Shown here: positions 1-8,951 of the stretch, in pieces | How positions within the stretch are numbered: position 1 is the stretch's first letter | How the letters are laid out: each line of letters begins with the position of its first letter | From: Myxococcus fulvus | Lineage (GTDB): Bacteria > Myxococcota > Myxococcia > Myxococcales > Myxococcaceae | Length of the DNA stretch: 64,000 bases | Direction: 5' to 3' | NCBI RefSeq assembly: GCF_900111765.1 | Contig: NZ_FOIB01000002.1 | Location: forward strand, 1 to 64,000 | Notes under the pieces: model-generated | Database searches by the model: none | The model's input: the letters and a program-made list of their open reading frames with translations, nothing else | What the model was told of the DNA's origin: nothing | Program-made: the position numbers and the translations under genes

Positions 1-480
1 TTGAGGATGCGGCGACGTAAGTCCTCGGAAATCGGTCGGGTCATCCCCCGAGCAGATCACGCCCGGAGGATCGGCTCAACCGGGCCCCGCTGTCAATCCG
101 CGATATGGGATTGGGACACGATGGGACAGGTGGGGGACCTCCCCGTCGTGGGCGACTACGACGGCGACGGGTTCAGCGACCTGGCGGTCTACAGCCCACG
201 CTGGCCGGCGAATGACGGCGGGGGCTACTTCACCGTCATCCACAGCTCCACGGGGACATCCCATGTGAAGTTCCTCGGAGGGGTCGGTGACGTCCCCGTC
301 ACGGGCGACTACGACGGCGATGGGAAGACGGACTTCGCGGTCTACCGGCCTCGCACGAGCACTCCCGCGGCGGGGGGTGACTACACCGTCACGTCCTCGA
401 GAACCGGGCTCACGAGCGTGGTGAGCCGGCCCGGCGTGCGTCCGGGCGAGCTGCCCATGGGCCGAGCCGGGCAGCAGTAA
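1..480 (+). CDS. FG-GAP/VCBS repeat protein, C-terminal part (cut by left edge)
   Basis: This is the end of a secreted beta-propeller type protein. Two repeats are visible, each with a calcium-loop motif of the form GDYDGDGxxDxAVY (GDYDGDGFSDLAVY and GDYDGDGKTDFAVY) followed by a short beta-rich stretch. Such FG-GAP/VCBS blades usually occur in runs of four to seven, so most of the gene probably lies left of the window. The frame is open to base 1 and the first 35 residues do not look like the repeat, so either the edge cuts the gene or a frameshift lies just upstream. A strong hairpin follows the stop codon. The exact role is unknown; surface adhesion or display is usual for the family. Confidence 0.6.
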   Translation: MRMRRRKSSEIGRVIPRADHARRIGSTGPRCQSAIWDWDTMGQVGDLPVVGDYDGDGFSDLAVYSPRWPANDGGGYFTVIHSSTGTSHVKFLGGVGDVPVTGDYDGDGKTDFAVYRPRTSTPAAGGDYTVTSSRTGLTSVVSRPGVRPGELPMGRAGQQ

Positions 481-491
481 TCATCCCGCCT

Positions 492-521
492 GGCGTGGTG
501 GACTCGAATGTCCACCACGCC
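492..521 (+). terminator. Hairpin terminator after the FG-GAP gene
   Basis: A perfect 12-bp inverted repeat (GGCGTGGTGGAC / GTCCACCACGCC) with a 6-nt loop starts 12 bases after the stop codon at 480. There is no T-tract, so it may act as a processing or Rho-assisted terminator rather than a classical intrinsic one. Confidence 0.6.
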
Positions 522-711
522 GCGCGGCGGCGTGCGTCATCCGCCTTCGTGTAACGGGCCTCGCCACAGCGCCCGTGGGTCGTGTGTCCCTGAAGGAGAC
601 AGCGCGGCGCTCCCCGCGTTTCGCAATCCGGGTACACGTGCCATGGCACATGGAGTGCTTCGTGCCGCGAGCCCCGCGCAACCCCGCGCGGGACTTCCCC
701 CGAGGCTCTCC

Positions 712-2169
712 ATGAAAAGGTCCGCCCCTCCCCTGCTCAAGCTGTGCGCGCTCGTGCTCACGCTCGCGCTTCCCTCGCTCTCACATGCCGCGCTGGTGAC
801 GTTCTGCTCGGGCGTGCTGGCGAGCTCCGGCCAGAGCTTCGTGAATTACAGCGGGACGTCGTCCGGACTCGCGAGCGGGATGTACCGGATGACCCTGTCA
901 CAGTCCGGCTCCTTCACCGTGCAGAACCTCCAGGGCTCGTGGAACGGGCTCGCCATCGGCGCCTTCCAGCCCATCACCGGCTCGGCGACCGTCTCCCTGA
1001 GCGGCATCATCCCCTCCGGGCTCCCCCCGGGACAGAGCGTCACCGTGACGCTCTTCATCCACAACACCCTGGGCCAGTTGGTGGACCAGAGCACCACCAC
1101 GGTCTCCGTCAGCGGGCAGAGCCCCGGCTGGAACAAGGTCTGGACGGCGACCAGCCAGGGCGGCGTCGCCGCCTACGCGAAGCACTATGTCGGTGACTTC
1201 GACGGTGACGGCACCGAGGACCTGCTCGGCGTGGACACCAATGGCTGGATGACGATGTTCCACTACCGCAATGGCGACTGGCAGTGGGGCTGGAGCAACA
1301 ACGGCTCTCCCAGCGCGGGCGGCGGCATCTACGACTATCGCAACAACCTGGTCATCGGCGACTTCGACGGGGACGGCAAGGACGAGGCCCTGGGCGTCGC
1401 CTCCTGGGTGACGCTGTTCCACTTCGACAACGGCACCTGGAACTGGGGCTGGAGCAGCTACGGCAGCACGTCCGACCAGCTCTTCGCCCACTCCAACGGG
1501 GGCGGCTACCTGTTCTCCGGCAACTTCGACCTGGCGGCCCCCGCCCAGAAGGATGAGCTTGTCGGTGTGAGCGCGAGCGGGTGGATCACCCTCTTCCGCC
1601 TCAACGCGGCGGGCACGGGCTGGGACTGGCTCTGGAGCACCCAGGGCAACACGGCGCATGGCATGTACGGCTACCGCCACCACCTGCGCAACGGCGGCGA
1701 CACCAACGGCGACGGCAAGGAGGAGGTGCTGGGGCTCGCCAGCTGGGCGACGAACTTCCACTACGTGAACGGCGACTTCGCCTGGGGCTGGAGCACGTAC
1801 GGCGCCAACCACATCGGCGGCGTGGGCTATCCGCAGGGCCCCCATGACGCGCTCCTGACGGGCAACATCGACTTCGTGGATGGCCGGGACGAGTGGTTCT
1901 TCATCCAGCGGGGCCCGACGGCCTCCTGGGCCATCACCGAGGACTGGGCCGGCAGCAACTTCGGCTGGAACTGGTCCAACCACAACTTCACCCCGGCCGC
2001 GCCCTTCATCGGCGACTGGCCGCTCGCGAACAATGGCGGCAGCAACGCCAGCTACCTGCTGGTCCGCGCCGTCGCCGGGCAGCCCAAGCACCTGGTCGCG
2101 CGCCGCACCTTCTGCTCCCACCGCGACATGCGCATGTACGTGATGAACAACCCCTGGGCCAACTACTGA
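712..2169 (+). CDS. Secreted FG-GAP/VCBS repeat protein
   Basis: A 485-residue exported protein. It begins with a Sec signal peptide (MKRSAPPLLKLCALVLTLA, cleavage likely after SHA). Residues about 30-130 form a beta-rich N-terminal domain, followed by at least four FG-GAP-like blades with GDFDGDGxxDxLGV cores. Each blade ends in a tryptophan-rich WxWGWS motif, which recurs with about 50-residue spacing. The start at 712 is chosen because the signal peptide begins there and GAGG lies 7 bases upstream; the frame is open further upstream but that part encodes no signal. It sits 3' of another FG-GAP gene. Proteins of this kind are abundant on myxobacterial surfaces; ligand and role are not known. 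Confidence 0.8.
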   Translation: MKRSAPPLLKLCALVLTLALPSLSHAALVTFCSGVLASSGQSFVNYSGTSSGLASGMYRMTLSQSGSFTVQNLQGSWNGLAIGAFQPITGSATVSLSGIIPSGLPPGQSVTVTLFIHNTLGQLVDQSTTTVSVSGQSPGWNKVWTATSQGGVAAYAKHYVGDFDGDGTEDLLGVDTNGWMTMFHYRNGDWQWGWSNNGSPSAGGGIYDYRNNLVIGDFDGDGKDEALGVASWVTLFHFDNGTWNWGWSSYGSTSDQLFAHSNGGGYLFSGNFDLAAPAQKDELVGVSASGWITLFRLNAAGTGWDWLWSTQGNTAHGMYGYRHHLRNGGDTNGDGKEEVLGLASWATNFHYVNGDFAWGWSTYGANHIGGVGYPQGPHDALLTGNIDFVDGRDEWFFIQRGPTASWAITEDWAGSNFGWNWSNHNFTPAAPFIGDWPLANNGGSNASYLLVRAVAGQPKHLVARRTFCSHRDMRMYVMNNPWANY

Positions 2170-2277
2170 GCCGATCCCGGACCGCACGAGCCGGTGAGGG
2201 GATTTCCAGCGGAGGTTCGTTCCATGCCAAGGGACGAGCCCATTCCGGGCGCCTTCCCCGAGAAGGAGCCTCCGTCC

Positions 2278-3864
2278 ATGTCGCCGATTCCATCCCGGCG
2301 TCTCGCACTCGTGTGTCTCTCGTTGGTGGTCACCACGGCCTGCATGACCGGCCCGCACAATGGCACCACCACCGGAGACTCGCCCGTCGGCGAGACGTTC
2401 TTGTTCGAGGGCTACTACCCCGAACCCAACATCCCCATCTCGCTCCAGGTCCTCAAGACTCCCATCTCGGACCCGGCCGATGACACCAACTGGGTCCAGT
2501 TCGCCACGGCCACCACGACCACCACGCCCACCTCGTTCAACCGGCCAGAGCCCATCTACCACTGGAGCGTCACCGCCGCGCCCGTGCCCAGCATCGGGTT
2601 CGCCTCGCGGTGGCACACCGGAGGCCTGGTGAAGGTGCGCGCCGTGGCCAAGGACCCGGACGGCGACACCACGCTCTACACCTTCGACGACGTCACCTAC
2701 GCGAGCTGCTTCTCGGCGAACGCCACCAAGCCGTGGGATGAGCTCGGCATCGAGTGCCAGGGCGTGGGCATCAACCGCTCCGCCCTGGTCTCCACCCGGA
2801 ACAACCCCGTCGACTTCCCCCTGGATGACCGCTTCAAGTTCCTGGGCAAGAAGCAGAGCAACCTGGCGAGCCCGGCCGCGGAGGAGGCCGAGACGCTGCA
2901 GTACTACGCGCAGATCCAGGCCCCCGCCACGCTCTCCGCCTTCCGGACGAGGTATGGCTTCGCCAGCGGCGAGGTCACCGCGACCTACTTCAACGACGGC
3001 GACCTGGGGATTGGCCGGGAGATGCACTGCCGTGCCTTCACCACGCCGCAAGCCCAGCAAGGCGTCGCGTGCTACGTGAGCAACTACGCGGAGCAGGTCA
3101 ACGGCGTGCCCGTCTTCGGAGGCAGCTCCGCCATCGCGCTCGCGGACGCGGTGAGCCGGACCAACGAGTTCGCGACCGTGGCCATGGTCTACACGCCACC
3201 CGCCAATGCCATCAACAGCGTCCAGTTCATGGTCTACGACGCCCAGGGGCAGCTCGCCCCCAAGGCCCAGCTCGACAACGCCGCCGACAACACCTTCGTG
3301 CCCGGCAACTGCCTGACGTGCCATGGCATCCTGTCGAACTACGACAAGAACACCAACTCGGTGTCCGGCAACGCGAAGTTCCTGCCGTTCGACGTCTTCA
3401 GCTTCAGATACTCCACCGCCCCGGGCTTCACCTACGCCGACCAGGCCAACTCGCTGCGCTCCCTCAACGAGCTCATCACGAAGACGCCGACGACCACGGC
3501 CATCACCGACTTCATCACGGGCATGTACGCCCCCAAGGCGGTGACGGACGTGACGGCGACCGCCAACAACACGCACGTCCCCACGCAGTGGAAGCAGACG
3601 AAGCAGAAGGGGTTGACGCTCTACAACGGCGTCGTAAAGCCCTATTGCCGCACCTGTCACATGTCCGCGGATGCCTCGGCCCTGGACTTCCTGGAGCAGG
3701 GGGACTTCACCCTCTACAAGGACTCCATCACGACGCAGGTCTGCGGCTCCGGCACGTCCCGCACCATGCCCCAGGCGGAGCATGTGGTGCGCAAGTTCTG
3801 GAAGAGCGGCGCGCGCGCCTACCTCGACCTGGCGCTGGACATGAAGTCCCACTGCAAGCTCTAG
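2278..3864 (+). CDS. Lipoprotein with two c-type heme motifs
   Basis: A 528-residue predicted lipoprotein (lipobox VTTAC near residue 22). Two CxxCH heme c motifs are present: CLTCH at about residue 345 and CRTCH at about residue 457. Between them is alpha-helical sequence with few cysteines. The N-terminal 250 residues are beta-rich and unlike a cytochrome. The layout resembles other large myxobacterial lipoproteins with one or two heme motifs at the C-terminus, for which no electron partner is established. The start at 2278 is preceded by AAGGAG and begins the signal peptide; earlier in-frame starts would bury it. Redox role is an inference from the heme motifs alone. Confidence 0.75.
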   Translation: MSPIPSRRLALVCLSLVVTTACMTGPHNGTTTGDSPVGETFLFEGYYPEPNIPISLQVLKTPISDPADDTNWVQFATATTTTTPTSFNRPEPIYHWSVTAAPVPSIGFASRWHTGGLVKVRAVAKDPDGDTTLYTFDDVTYASCFSANATKPWDELGIECQGVGINRSALVSTRNNPVDFPLDDRFKFLGKKQSNLASPAAEEAETLQYYAQIQAPATLSAFRTRYGFASGEVTATYFNDGDLGIGREMHCRAFTTPQAQQGVACYVSNYAEQVNGVPVFGGSSAIALADAVSRTNEFATVAMVYTPPANAINSVQFMVYDAQGQLAPKAQLDNAADNTFVPGNCLTCHGILSNYDKNTNSVSGNAKFLPFDVFSFRYSTAPGFTYADQANSLRSLNELITKTPTTTAITDFITGMYAPKAVTDVTATANNTHVPTQWKQTKQKGLTLYNGVVKPYCRTCHMSADASALDFLEQGDFTLYKDSITTQVCGSGTSRTMPQAEHVVRKFWKSGARAYLDLALDMKSHCKL

Positions 3865-3899
3865 CCTCCGCGAGGCCCCGGAGCGTGTAGCCTCCACGG

Positions 3900-4286
3900 A
3901 TGGCCACCTTCCTCCTCATCCTCGCCGTCGGTCTCTTCGTCCTCATGGGCGGTCTGTTCTGGAGCATCATGGGTCAGGAGAAGAAGTCCCATGAGCAGGT
4001 GCACCTGCAGGGCGGGCGTTACGTCGCCGTCATCAAGGACTTCGCCGCGATGAGGGGCTACACGAACCGGGCCTCGCTGCTGCTGAAGATAGAGACTCCC
4101 TCGGGGCCGGTGGGCCAGCGACTCATCGTCCCTATCGAGGGGGCCGTGACGTGGGACTTCGTCACCACCGCGCGGGTGACGGAGCGCCCGGTCTACGTCC
4201 GCTGCATCATCGACCCGAACGTCGAGCTGGCCGTGCGACAGTACGGCTTCCTCCTCGAGGAGGCGCCTCCCGGGGAGGCCGCCTGA
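3900..4286 (+). CDS. Small single-pass membrane protein of unknown function
   Basis: A 128-residue protein with one N-terminal membrane segment (about residues 3-24, rich in L, V, F and G) and a soluble beta-rich remainder. I do not recognise the family. The gene lies 35 bases after the heme lipoprotein and is convergent with pilT. A CGGCCG/CGGCCG inverted repeat at 4301-4316 may terminate both. Confidence 0.6.
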   Translation: MATFLLILAVGLFVLMGGLFWSIMGQEKKSHEQVHLQGGRYVAVIKDFAAMRGYTNRASLLLKIETPSGPVGQRLIVPIEGAVTWDFVTTARVTERPVYVRCIIDPNVELAVRQYGFLLEEAPPGEAA

Positions 4287-4300
4287 CCTGGCCCCGGGAG

Positions 4301-4316
4301 CGGCCGCGCACGGCCG
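4301..4316. terminator. Short inverted repeat between convergent genes
   Basis: CGGCCG, a 4-base loop, then CGGCCG, in the 30-base gap between two convergent stop codons. The stem is short and lacks a T-tract, so the call is tentative. Confidence 0.35.
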
Positions 4317-5390
4317 TTACTCGAACTCGAGCGCCCGCTGGAAGTCGGCGGGGTTGGAGGCCGCGCTCTGCGCCGTCTCCAGGGTGATGATGCCCTCGCG
4401 GTACAGCTGCGTCAGGTGCTGGTCGAAGGACTGCATGCCGAACATGTCGCGGCCCTTCTCGATGACGTCCTTGAGCTCGCTGGCGCGGTCATCCCGGATG
4501 TACTGCTCCACCGTCTTGGTCTGCACCATGATTTCCAGCGCCACCGTGCGGCCCTTGCCGCTGGCGCGGGGAAGCAGGCGCTGGGAGACGGTCGCCTTGA
4601 GGCAGTCCGCCAGGCGCATGCGCACCATGGTCTGCTCCTCGGCGGGGAACACCGACACCAGGCGGTTGATGGTGCGCGAGGCGTCGGTGGTATGCACCGT
4701 GGAGAGCACCAGGTGGCCTGTCTCCGAGGCCTTCAGCGCGATGTCGATGGTCTCCGTGTCGCGCATCTCGCCCACCAGGATGACGTCCGGGTCCTGGCGC
4801 AGCGCCGCGCGCAGGGCGATGGCGAAGCCCTTGGTGTCCGGGCCGATCTCCCGCTGGGAGATGGAGGACTTGATGTTCTTGTAGATGAACTCGATGGGGT
4901 CCTCGATGGTGAGGACGTGCAGGTTCTCCGTGCGGTTGATGTGGTCGATCATCGACGCCAGCGTGGAGCTCTTGCCGGAGCCCGTCGCGCCCGTCACCAG
5001 CACCAGCCCGCGCTCGTTGCCGGCGATCTTCTTGAGCACCTGCGGCAGGCCCAGCCCGTCGATGGTGGGAATCTCATCCGGGATGATGCGCAGGATGCAC
5101 GCCAGCGAGCCGCGCTGCCGGTAGATGTTGACGCGGAAGCGGGCGACGCCCGGCAGGCTGTACGAGGCGTCGCACTCCTGCAGCAGGTCGATCTGCGGCT
5201 TCATGGCCGGGTCGGAGATGACGTGGATGGCCACCTGACGGGTGTGGTCCGCGTGGAGCTTCTCCATCTTCAGCGGCCGCAGCACGCCGTTCACCCGGTA
5301 GATGGGCGGGTCGCCGGGCCTGAAGTGGATGTCCGAAGCGCCGTTCTGTACGCCGACCGTCAGGAGCTTGTTCAGTGTTGCCAGGTCCAG
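4317..5390 (-). CDS. pilT: PilT-type twitching motility ATPase (likely CUG start)
   Basis: A hexameric ATPase of the PilT/GspE family that would drive retraction of type IV pili at the inner-membrane base; in myxobacteria this powers S-motility. Walker A (GATGSGKSS, about residues 134-142), the Walker B region (DPDVILVGEMRD), the His box (GHLVLSTVHT) and a C-terminal segment equivalent to the AIRNLIRE region are all present. The first ATG/GTG/TTG-type codon in frame is GTG at 5294, but starting there removes the conserved GASDIHFRPGDPP stretch of the N-terminal PAS-like domain. The homology runs back to CTG at 5390, which has GAGAGG 7 bases upstream; a TAG lies in frame 36 bases further up. 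With CTG the protein is 357 residues, a normal PilT length. Other pil genes are not in the window, so this may be one of several PilT paralogs. Confidence 0.9.
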   Translation of the reverse strand: MDLATLNKLLTVGVQNGASDIHFRPGDPPIYRVNGVLRPLKMEKLHADHTRQVAIHVISDPAMKPQIDLLQECDASYSLPGVARFRVNIYRQRGSLACILRIIPDEIPTIDGLGLPQVLKKIAGNERGLVLVTGATGSGKSSTLASMIDHINRTENLHVLTIEDPIEFIYKNIKSSISQREIGPDTKGFAIALRAALRQDPDVILVGEMRDTETIDIALKASETGHLVLSTVHTTDASRTINRLVSVFPAEEQTMVRMRLADCLKATVSQRLLPRASGKGRTVALEIMVQTKTVEQYIRDDRASELKDVIEKGRDMFGMQSFDQHLTQLYREGIITLETAQSAASNPADFQRALEFE

Positions 5391-5517
5391 GTGAAGACCT
5401 CTCGGAGGTGGAAGGCTTTGACTCTAGGCGAACACGCAATCCCTGCCCACGGTGGGCATCGGTGCGCGCCAGACGCCCTTGTCACCGCTGACCCGCCTGG
5501 GTTCCCGACGGCTCCCG

Positions 5518-6150
5518 TCAGACTTTGCGCTCCTCGAAGCCTTGCTTGCGCAGCTTCGCGATGAGCGCGTCCGCCGCGGCGCGAGCCTTCTTCTCGTCCT
5601 TGAACGCGGTGCGCTTGCCACGCCCCGGCTCGCCCAGGCTGCCCTCGCGCACCCACAGCTCGCGGCCCACCAGCGCCACGCCCTTGAAGTCCGTCTTTGC
5701 GTCCACGAAGAGCCGCTCCTCGTCGGGGCGCGCGGCCCGCGTCGACTTCGCTCGCGACAGCGCGCGGATGGACGAGACGGGCTTGATGGCCCACACCTGG
5801 TAGCGGACGCGAATCTCCGGCTTGGGGCCATACTGGAACACAACCCGCCAGCGGCCACCGCCCGTGGACTCGAAGGCCGCCTCGCCCCAGCCCTTGAGGC
5901 CGGTGGAGGGAGACCTCGGCAGGAACGGCTCCAGCGTCTTCAGGAAGACCAGATAGTCTTTCTCCTGCTTCGCATACCCAATCAGCCGCGTGCCCTCCGG
6001 CAGCGACAGGTCCAGGTCACCCCACGCCGTGCGCCGCACCAGGGCCAGGTCCAGGAACACGTTGTTGCCCAGCAGGGGCGCGCACTTCGTCCAGAAAGCC
6101 GCCGTGACGCGCACGTTGCGAGCGCCCGCGAGCGTGGTCGATTCACCCAT
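5518..6150 (-). CDS. WGR-like domain protein
   Basis: A 210-residue cytoplasmic protein with no signal or membrane segment. The C-terminal 75 residues resemble a WGR domain: an LWVREGSLGEPG stretch in place of the WGRIGxxG core, a GKRTAF strand, then a lysine-rich helix ending KLRKQGFEE. WGR domains bind nucleic acid ends in PARPs and occur alone in bacteria. The N-terminal 130 residues show no family I recognise. ATG at 6150 directly abuts GGGGAGG, which is too close for ideal initiation, so the start is uncertain (an in-frame ATG lies 14 codons upstream). It lies 127 bases upstream of pilT on the same strand. Confidence 0.6.
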   Translation of the reverse strand: MGESTTLAGARNVRVTAAFWTKCAPLLGNNVFLDLALVRRTAWGDLDLSLPEGTRLIGYAKQEKDYLVFLKTLEPFLPRSPSTGLKGWGEAAFESTGGGRWRVVFQYGPKPEIRVRYQVWAIKPVSSIRALSRAKSTRAARPDEERLFVDAKTDFKGVALVGRELWVREGSLGEPGRGKRTAFKDEKKARAAADALIAKLRKQGFEERKV

Positions 6151-6273
6151 CCTCCCCGCGTAGCACGGAGCCGGTTGATGAACACAGGACATCCATCCTC
6201 GTGGGAAGCCTTTTAGGCCCCGCCCTTCCCGAATGATTGCCCAGACACTCCGCTCTCCCCTGGAGCCTCTCAT

Positions 6274-8025
6274 ATGCCCAGCCGTCAACGCCTCGCGTCC
6301 CCTGCCCTCGTGGCGGGCCTCCTCCTGCTGCAAGCCACCCCCGCCCCCGCCCAATCCCTGACCTCCGAGCGCGGAGGACTCCACGCCAGTCCGCTCGCCC
6401 ATCGCGCATCCCTCACCGCGACGACGCTGGACCCGCTGCGCTCGCTGGCCATCTCCGACCACGCCACCGTGTCGCCCATCACCGCGCGCCGCGTGTTCGA
6501 GCAGCTCGTGCGTCAGGCCGGGGGCACGGGCTTCACCGCGGAACAGCTCTTCCGCCAGCTCTGGGACACGCAGAACCCCGCGCCCGGCCAGCTCGATCTG
6601 CCCGGAGGTCCCCACTGCTCGGACGACGGGAACACCGTCAACGGCGCGCCCTATGCCTGTCGGACCATCGAGGGCATGGAGGCGAGCACCGTGACGGCCG
6701 CGCTCGACCGGTATGTGCTCGTGGGCCTCTTCAACCGCTTCGACCTGGCCCCGGTGGACGGCGCACACTGCGGCGAGTACCGCATGTCCTTCGCCCGGTT
6801 CGTCCCGGCCCCGCAGGTCCGCTCACGCAACCGCTTCATCCTGGAGGGCGTGCTCCCCAACCCCTCCCCCGCGCTGGGGCTGGAAGGCTGCCGGCCGGTG
6901 GCCCAGGCCTGGGCAGCGCTCTCCACCCTGGAGGCTCCCGCCGAGCGACAGGCGCTGCTGGAAGCGCTCTTCTTCGAGGGCCTGGCCCCAGGCATCCCTC
7001 CCGTCATCCACCCCCAGCACTACGGGGACAACCCCGCGGGCGTCGGACAGGTCCGCGTCAACATGTTCATCCAGGCGGGCATCGGCGCGCCCAACCCGTG
7101 GATGCTGCGCGAGTTCAAGCTGAAGCGGCAGTGCGACACCACGGACTGCACCTTGCGCCTCGTCCCCACCACCGTGAAGTCGACGCCCCGGGGAGACTTC
7201 TTCAACCTCCAGAACACCAGCCCCCTCGCGGTGGCCTTCCGGGACCACTTCGTCACGCAGGTGGGGCGCCTCGCGGTGGATGACTTCAACCGCTTCGACT
7301 ACCTCGTCCCCGACGTCTTCAACGCCGCGCAGAGCAGCTCCATGCCGACCTTCGGCAGCGTGGACAACTTCCTCGCCGAGTTCGACAAAGCGGCCGCGCC
7401 CAACACCTTCACGGACGCGCTCCAGGCCGAGCTCCAGCGAATCGGCAGCCCGCTGACGCCCCGCCACCTGGTGGCCCGCGCCCAGGCGCTGTCCTGCGGC
7501 GGCTGCCACGACCTCAGCCGGGGCACGGATTTGGGAGGAACCCCAGGCGTCTTCCCCATCGACTTCATGCGCTTCGTCCAGACGCAGGACCTCCTGGCCC
7601 CGCTGCCGACACCGGGGCCGGACGCCTACTACCCCCTGTCTGCGTCGCTGACGGCGGCCTTCCTCCCCTTCCGCCAGCAGCTGCTCGGCGCCTTCCTGGA
7701 CACGCCCGCGCTGGACGCCTCGAGCCCCGCGCCCGGGGTGCCCCGCGTCGTCCCTCCGGGCCAGGTCTTCCTGACTGCGCTGACGGTGACGAACACGGGC
7801 ACCACGTCATGGAGCGCGGCCCAGGGCTTCCGGGCCCGCTCCGCCGATGGCGCCGTGGACCTGACGCTGGAGCCGGGGGAGGTCCTCCACTTCGGGCAGA
7901 GCAAGAAGTTCAGCGCCGTGCTCACCGCGCCGACCACCCCCGGCTGGCAATCCTATCGCTGGAGGATGCACCGCGACGGCGAGGCCTTCGGCCCCGAGCT
8001 GTTCGTCACGGTCGACGTCCGCTGA
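6274..8025 (+). CDS. Exported single-heme protein with C-terminal NBR1-like Ig domain
   Basis: A 583-residue protein with a clear Sec signal peptide (cleavage near APA-QS at about residue 26). One CxxCH heme c motif (CGGCH, about residues 408-412) is followed by a 70-residue linker. The last about 100 residues form a beta-sandwich with TVTNTGTTSW and PGWQSYRWRM, matching the NBR1-type FW (four-tryptophan) Ig-like domain also found in bacterial exoproteins. The N-terminal 380 residues are not recognised but resemble the body of other myxobacterial single-heme exoproteins. GGAG lies 9 bases before the start. The function is unknown; a surface redox protein is an inference. Confidence 0.7.
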   Translation: MPSRQRLASPALVAGLLLLQATPAPAQSLTSERGGLHASPLAHRASLTATTLDPLRSLAISDHATVSPITARRVFEQLVRQAGGTGFTAEQLFRQLWDTQNPAPGQLDLPGGPHCSDDGNTVNGAPYACRTIEGMEASTVTAALDRYVLVGLFNRFDLAPVDGAHCGEYRMSFARFVPAPQVRSRNRFILEGVLPNPSPALGLEGCRPVAQAWAALSTLEAPAERQALLEALFFEGLAPGIPPVIHPQHYGDNPAGVGQVRVNMFIQAGIGAPNPWMLREFKLKRQCDTTDCTLRLVPTTVKSTPRGDFFNLQNTSPLAVAFRDHFVTQVGRLAVDDFNRFDYLVPDVFNAAQSSSMPTFGSVDNFLAEFDKAAAPNTFTDALQAELQRIGSPLTPRHLVARAQALSCGGCHDLSRGTDLGGTPGVFPIDFMRFVQTQDLLAPLPTPGPDAYYPLSASLTAAFLPFRQQLLGAFLDTPALDASSPAPGVPRVVPPGQVFLTALTVTNTGTTSWSAAQGFRARSADGAVDLTLEPGEVLHFGQSKKFSAVLTAPTTPGWQSYRWRMHRDGEAFGPELFVTVDVR

Positions 8026-8049
8026 AGCCCGCGCGCGCGGGCCCCGCGC

Positions 8050-8784
8050 CTACTGGATGGTGATGGGGATGTTGTAGAGGAAGCACACCGGGACCTTCTG
8101 GGGCTTGTACTCCCAGCCCGACTTGAGCCCCTTGATGATGTCCTCATCCGCGCCGGGCACGGACTTCACCGGCGTGACTTCATAGACGCTGCCATTGGTG
8201 GCGACGCAGACCTTGTAGATGCCCTGCAGCGTCTGCCCCCGGTGGCCCTGCTTGAAGACCTCCGACAGGCGCGGCGCCGTCTGCCGCACCACGTCCCGCT
8301 GGATGACGAAGGGCGGGACGTTCTTGGGCTTCACCGGCTCGGCCGGCCCCGTGCCTCCCACGGTGCCGCCGACGACGCCGCCCACCACCCCACCCACCAC
8401 GCCTCCGGCGACGCCGCCCTCCACCCCACCCTCCACGCCGCCTTCCTCTGGCGCCGCGGGCTCCGGCTCCGGCTCGGGCTCCGGCTCCGCGGGCTTCTGC
8501 TCGACAACTGGTTTGACCTCAACCGGTTGGCGAATCTCCGTCTTGGGCTTCTTCACCTCGGTGCGGGGCGTCGTCTTGCGCGCCACGGGGGGTGGAGGAG
8601 GCGGAGGGGGCGGAGGGGGGGCCTTGACGAGGTTCAACACCACGTCGATGGGCTCCTCCGTCTCGAGGACCATGGGCTTCACGAACAACACCAGCGCGGC
8701 CACGACTCCGACGTGGACCGCGACGGAGAAGGCGGCGAAGCCGAGGATGCGTGAGGAATGAGGGTCGGTCTGCTGCGCGAACAT
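8050..8784 (-). CDS. tonB: TonB energy-transducing protein
   Basis: A 244-residue TonB-family protein. It has an N-terminal inner-membrane anchor (about residues 14-36), a run of eleven prolines, Lys/Pro and Glu/Pro segments (EPEPEPEPEP), a glycine-valine repeat tract (GGVEGGVEGGVAGGVVGG and on), and a C-terminal domain of about 90 residues. It would couple the proton gradient, via ExbB/ExbD, to outer-membrane receptors. It is divergent from a lipoprotein/TonB-dependent receptor pair, so it is probably the dedicated energiser of that receptor. No exbB or exbD is nearby. The Gly-Val tract between the spacer and the C-terminal domain is unusual. Confidence 0.88.
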   Translation of the reverse strand: MFAQQTDPHSSRILGFAAFSVAVHVGVVAALVLFVKPMVLETEEPIDVVLNLVKAPPPPPPPPPPPVARKTTPRTEVKKPKTEIRQPVEVKPVVEQKPAEPEPEPEPEPAAPEEGGVEGGVEGGVAGGVVGGVVGGVVGGTVGGTGPAEPVKPKNVPPFVIQRDVVRQTAPRLSEVFKQGHRGQTLQGIYKVCVATNGSVYEVTPVKSVPGADEDIIKGLKSGWEYKPQKVPVCFLYNIPITIQ

Positions 8785-8807
8785 GCCGGGGCACGCCTTA
8801 CCACAAG

Positions 8808-8826
8808 CCCGACAAGAGTCGTCGGG
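8808..8826. promoter_or_regulatory. Inverted repeat in the tonB/receptor divergent region
   Basis: CCCGAC, seven bases, GTCGGG: a perfect 6-bp dyad about 24 bases upstream of tonB. It lies in the 167-base divergent intergenic region and could be an operator for a regulator of both transcripts. Confidence 0.35.
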
Positions 8827-8834
8827 ATGTAATC

Positions 8835-8849
8835 CTGCTGCATCAGCAG
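8835..8849. promoter_or_regulatory. Second dyad in the tonB/receptor divergent region
   Basis: CTGCTG-CAT-CAGCAG, a perfect 6-bp dyad with a 3-base centre, nine bases from the preceding dyad. It may be an operator or the stem of a small RNA hairpin; the sequence alone does not decide. Confidence 0.35.
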
Positions 8850-8951
8850 AACCGTGTGAGTGTCATGGATACGGCACGCAACTGATACCTCTGGACCGGC
8901 CACTCGTGCTAGAGGGCCGCCACCTCGTCCCCATCCCCAGAGGTATTTTCC

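Noticed and set aside
508-711. An N-terminal extension of the FG-GAP gene from 508
   Set aside because: The extension includes the terminator hairpin region and would put a Sec signal peptide in the middle of the protein.
898-3897. A 999-codon open frame on the minus strand opposite the FG-GAP and heme lipoprotein genes
   Set aside because: Open only because of the GC-biased third positions of the plus-strand genes. It has low-complexity Arg/Gly/Val composition and no domain.
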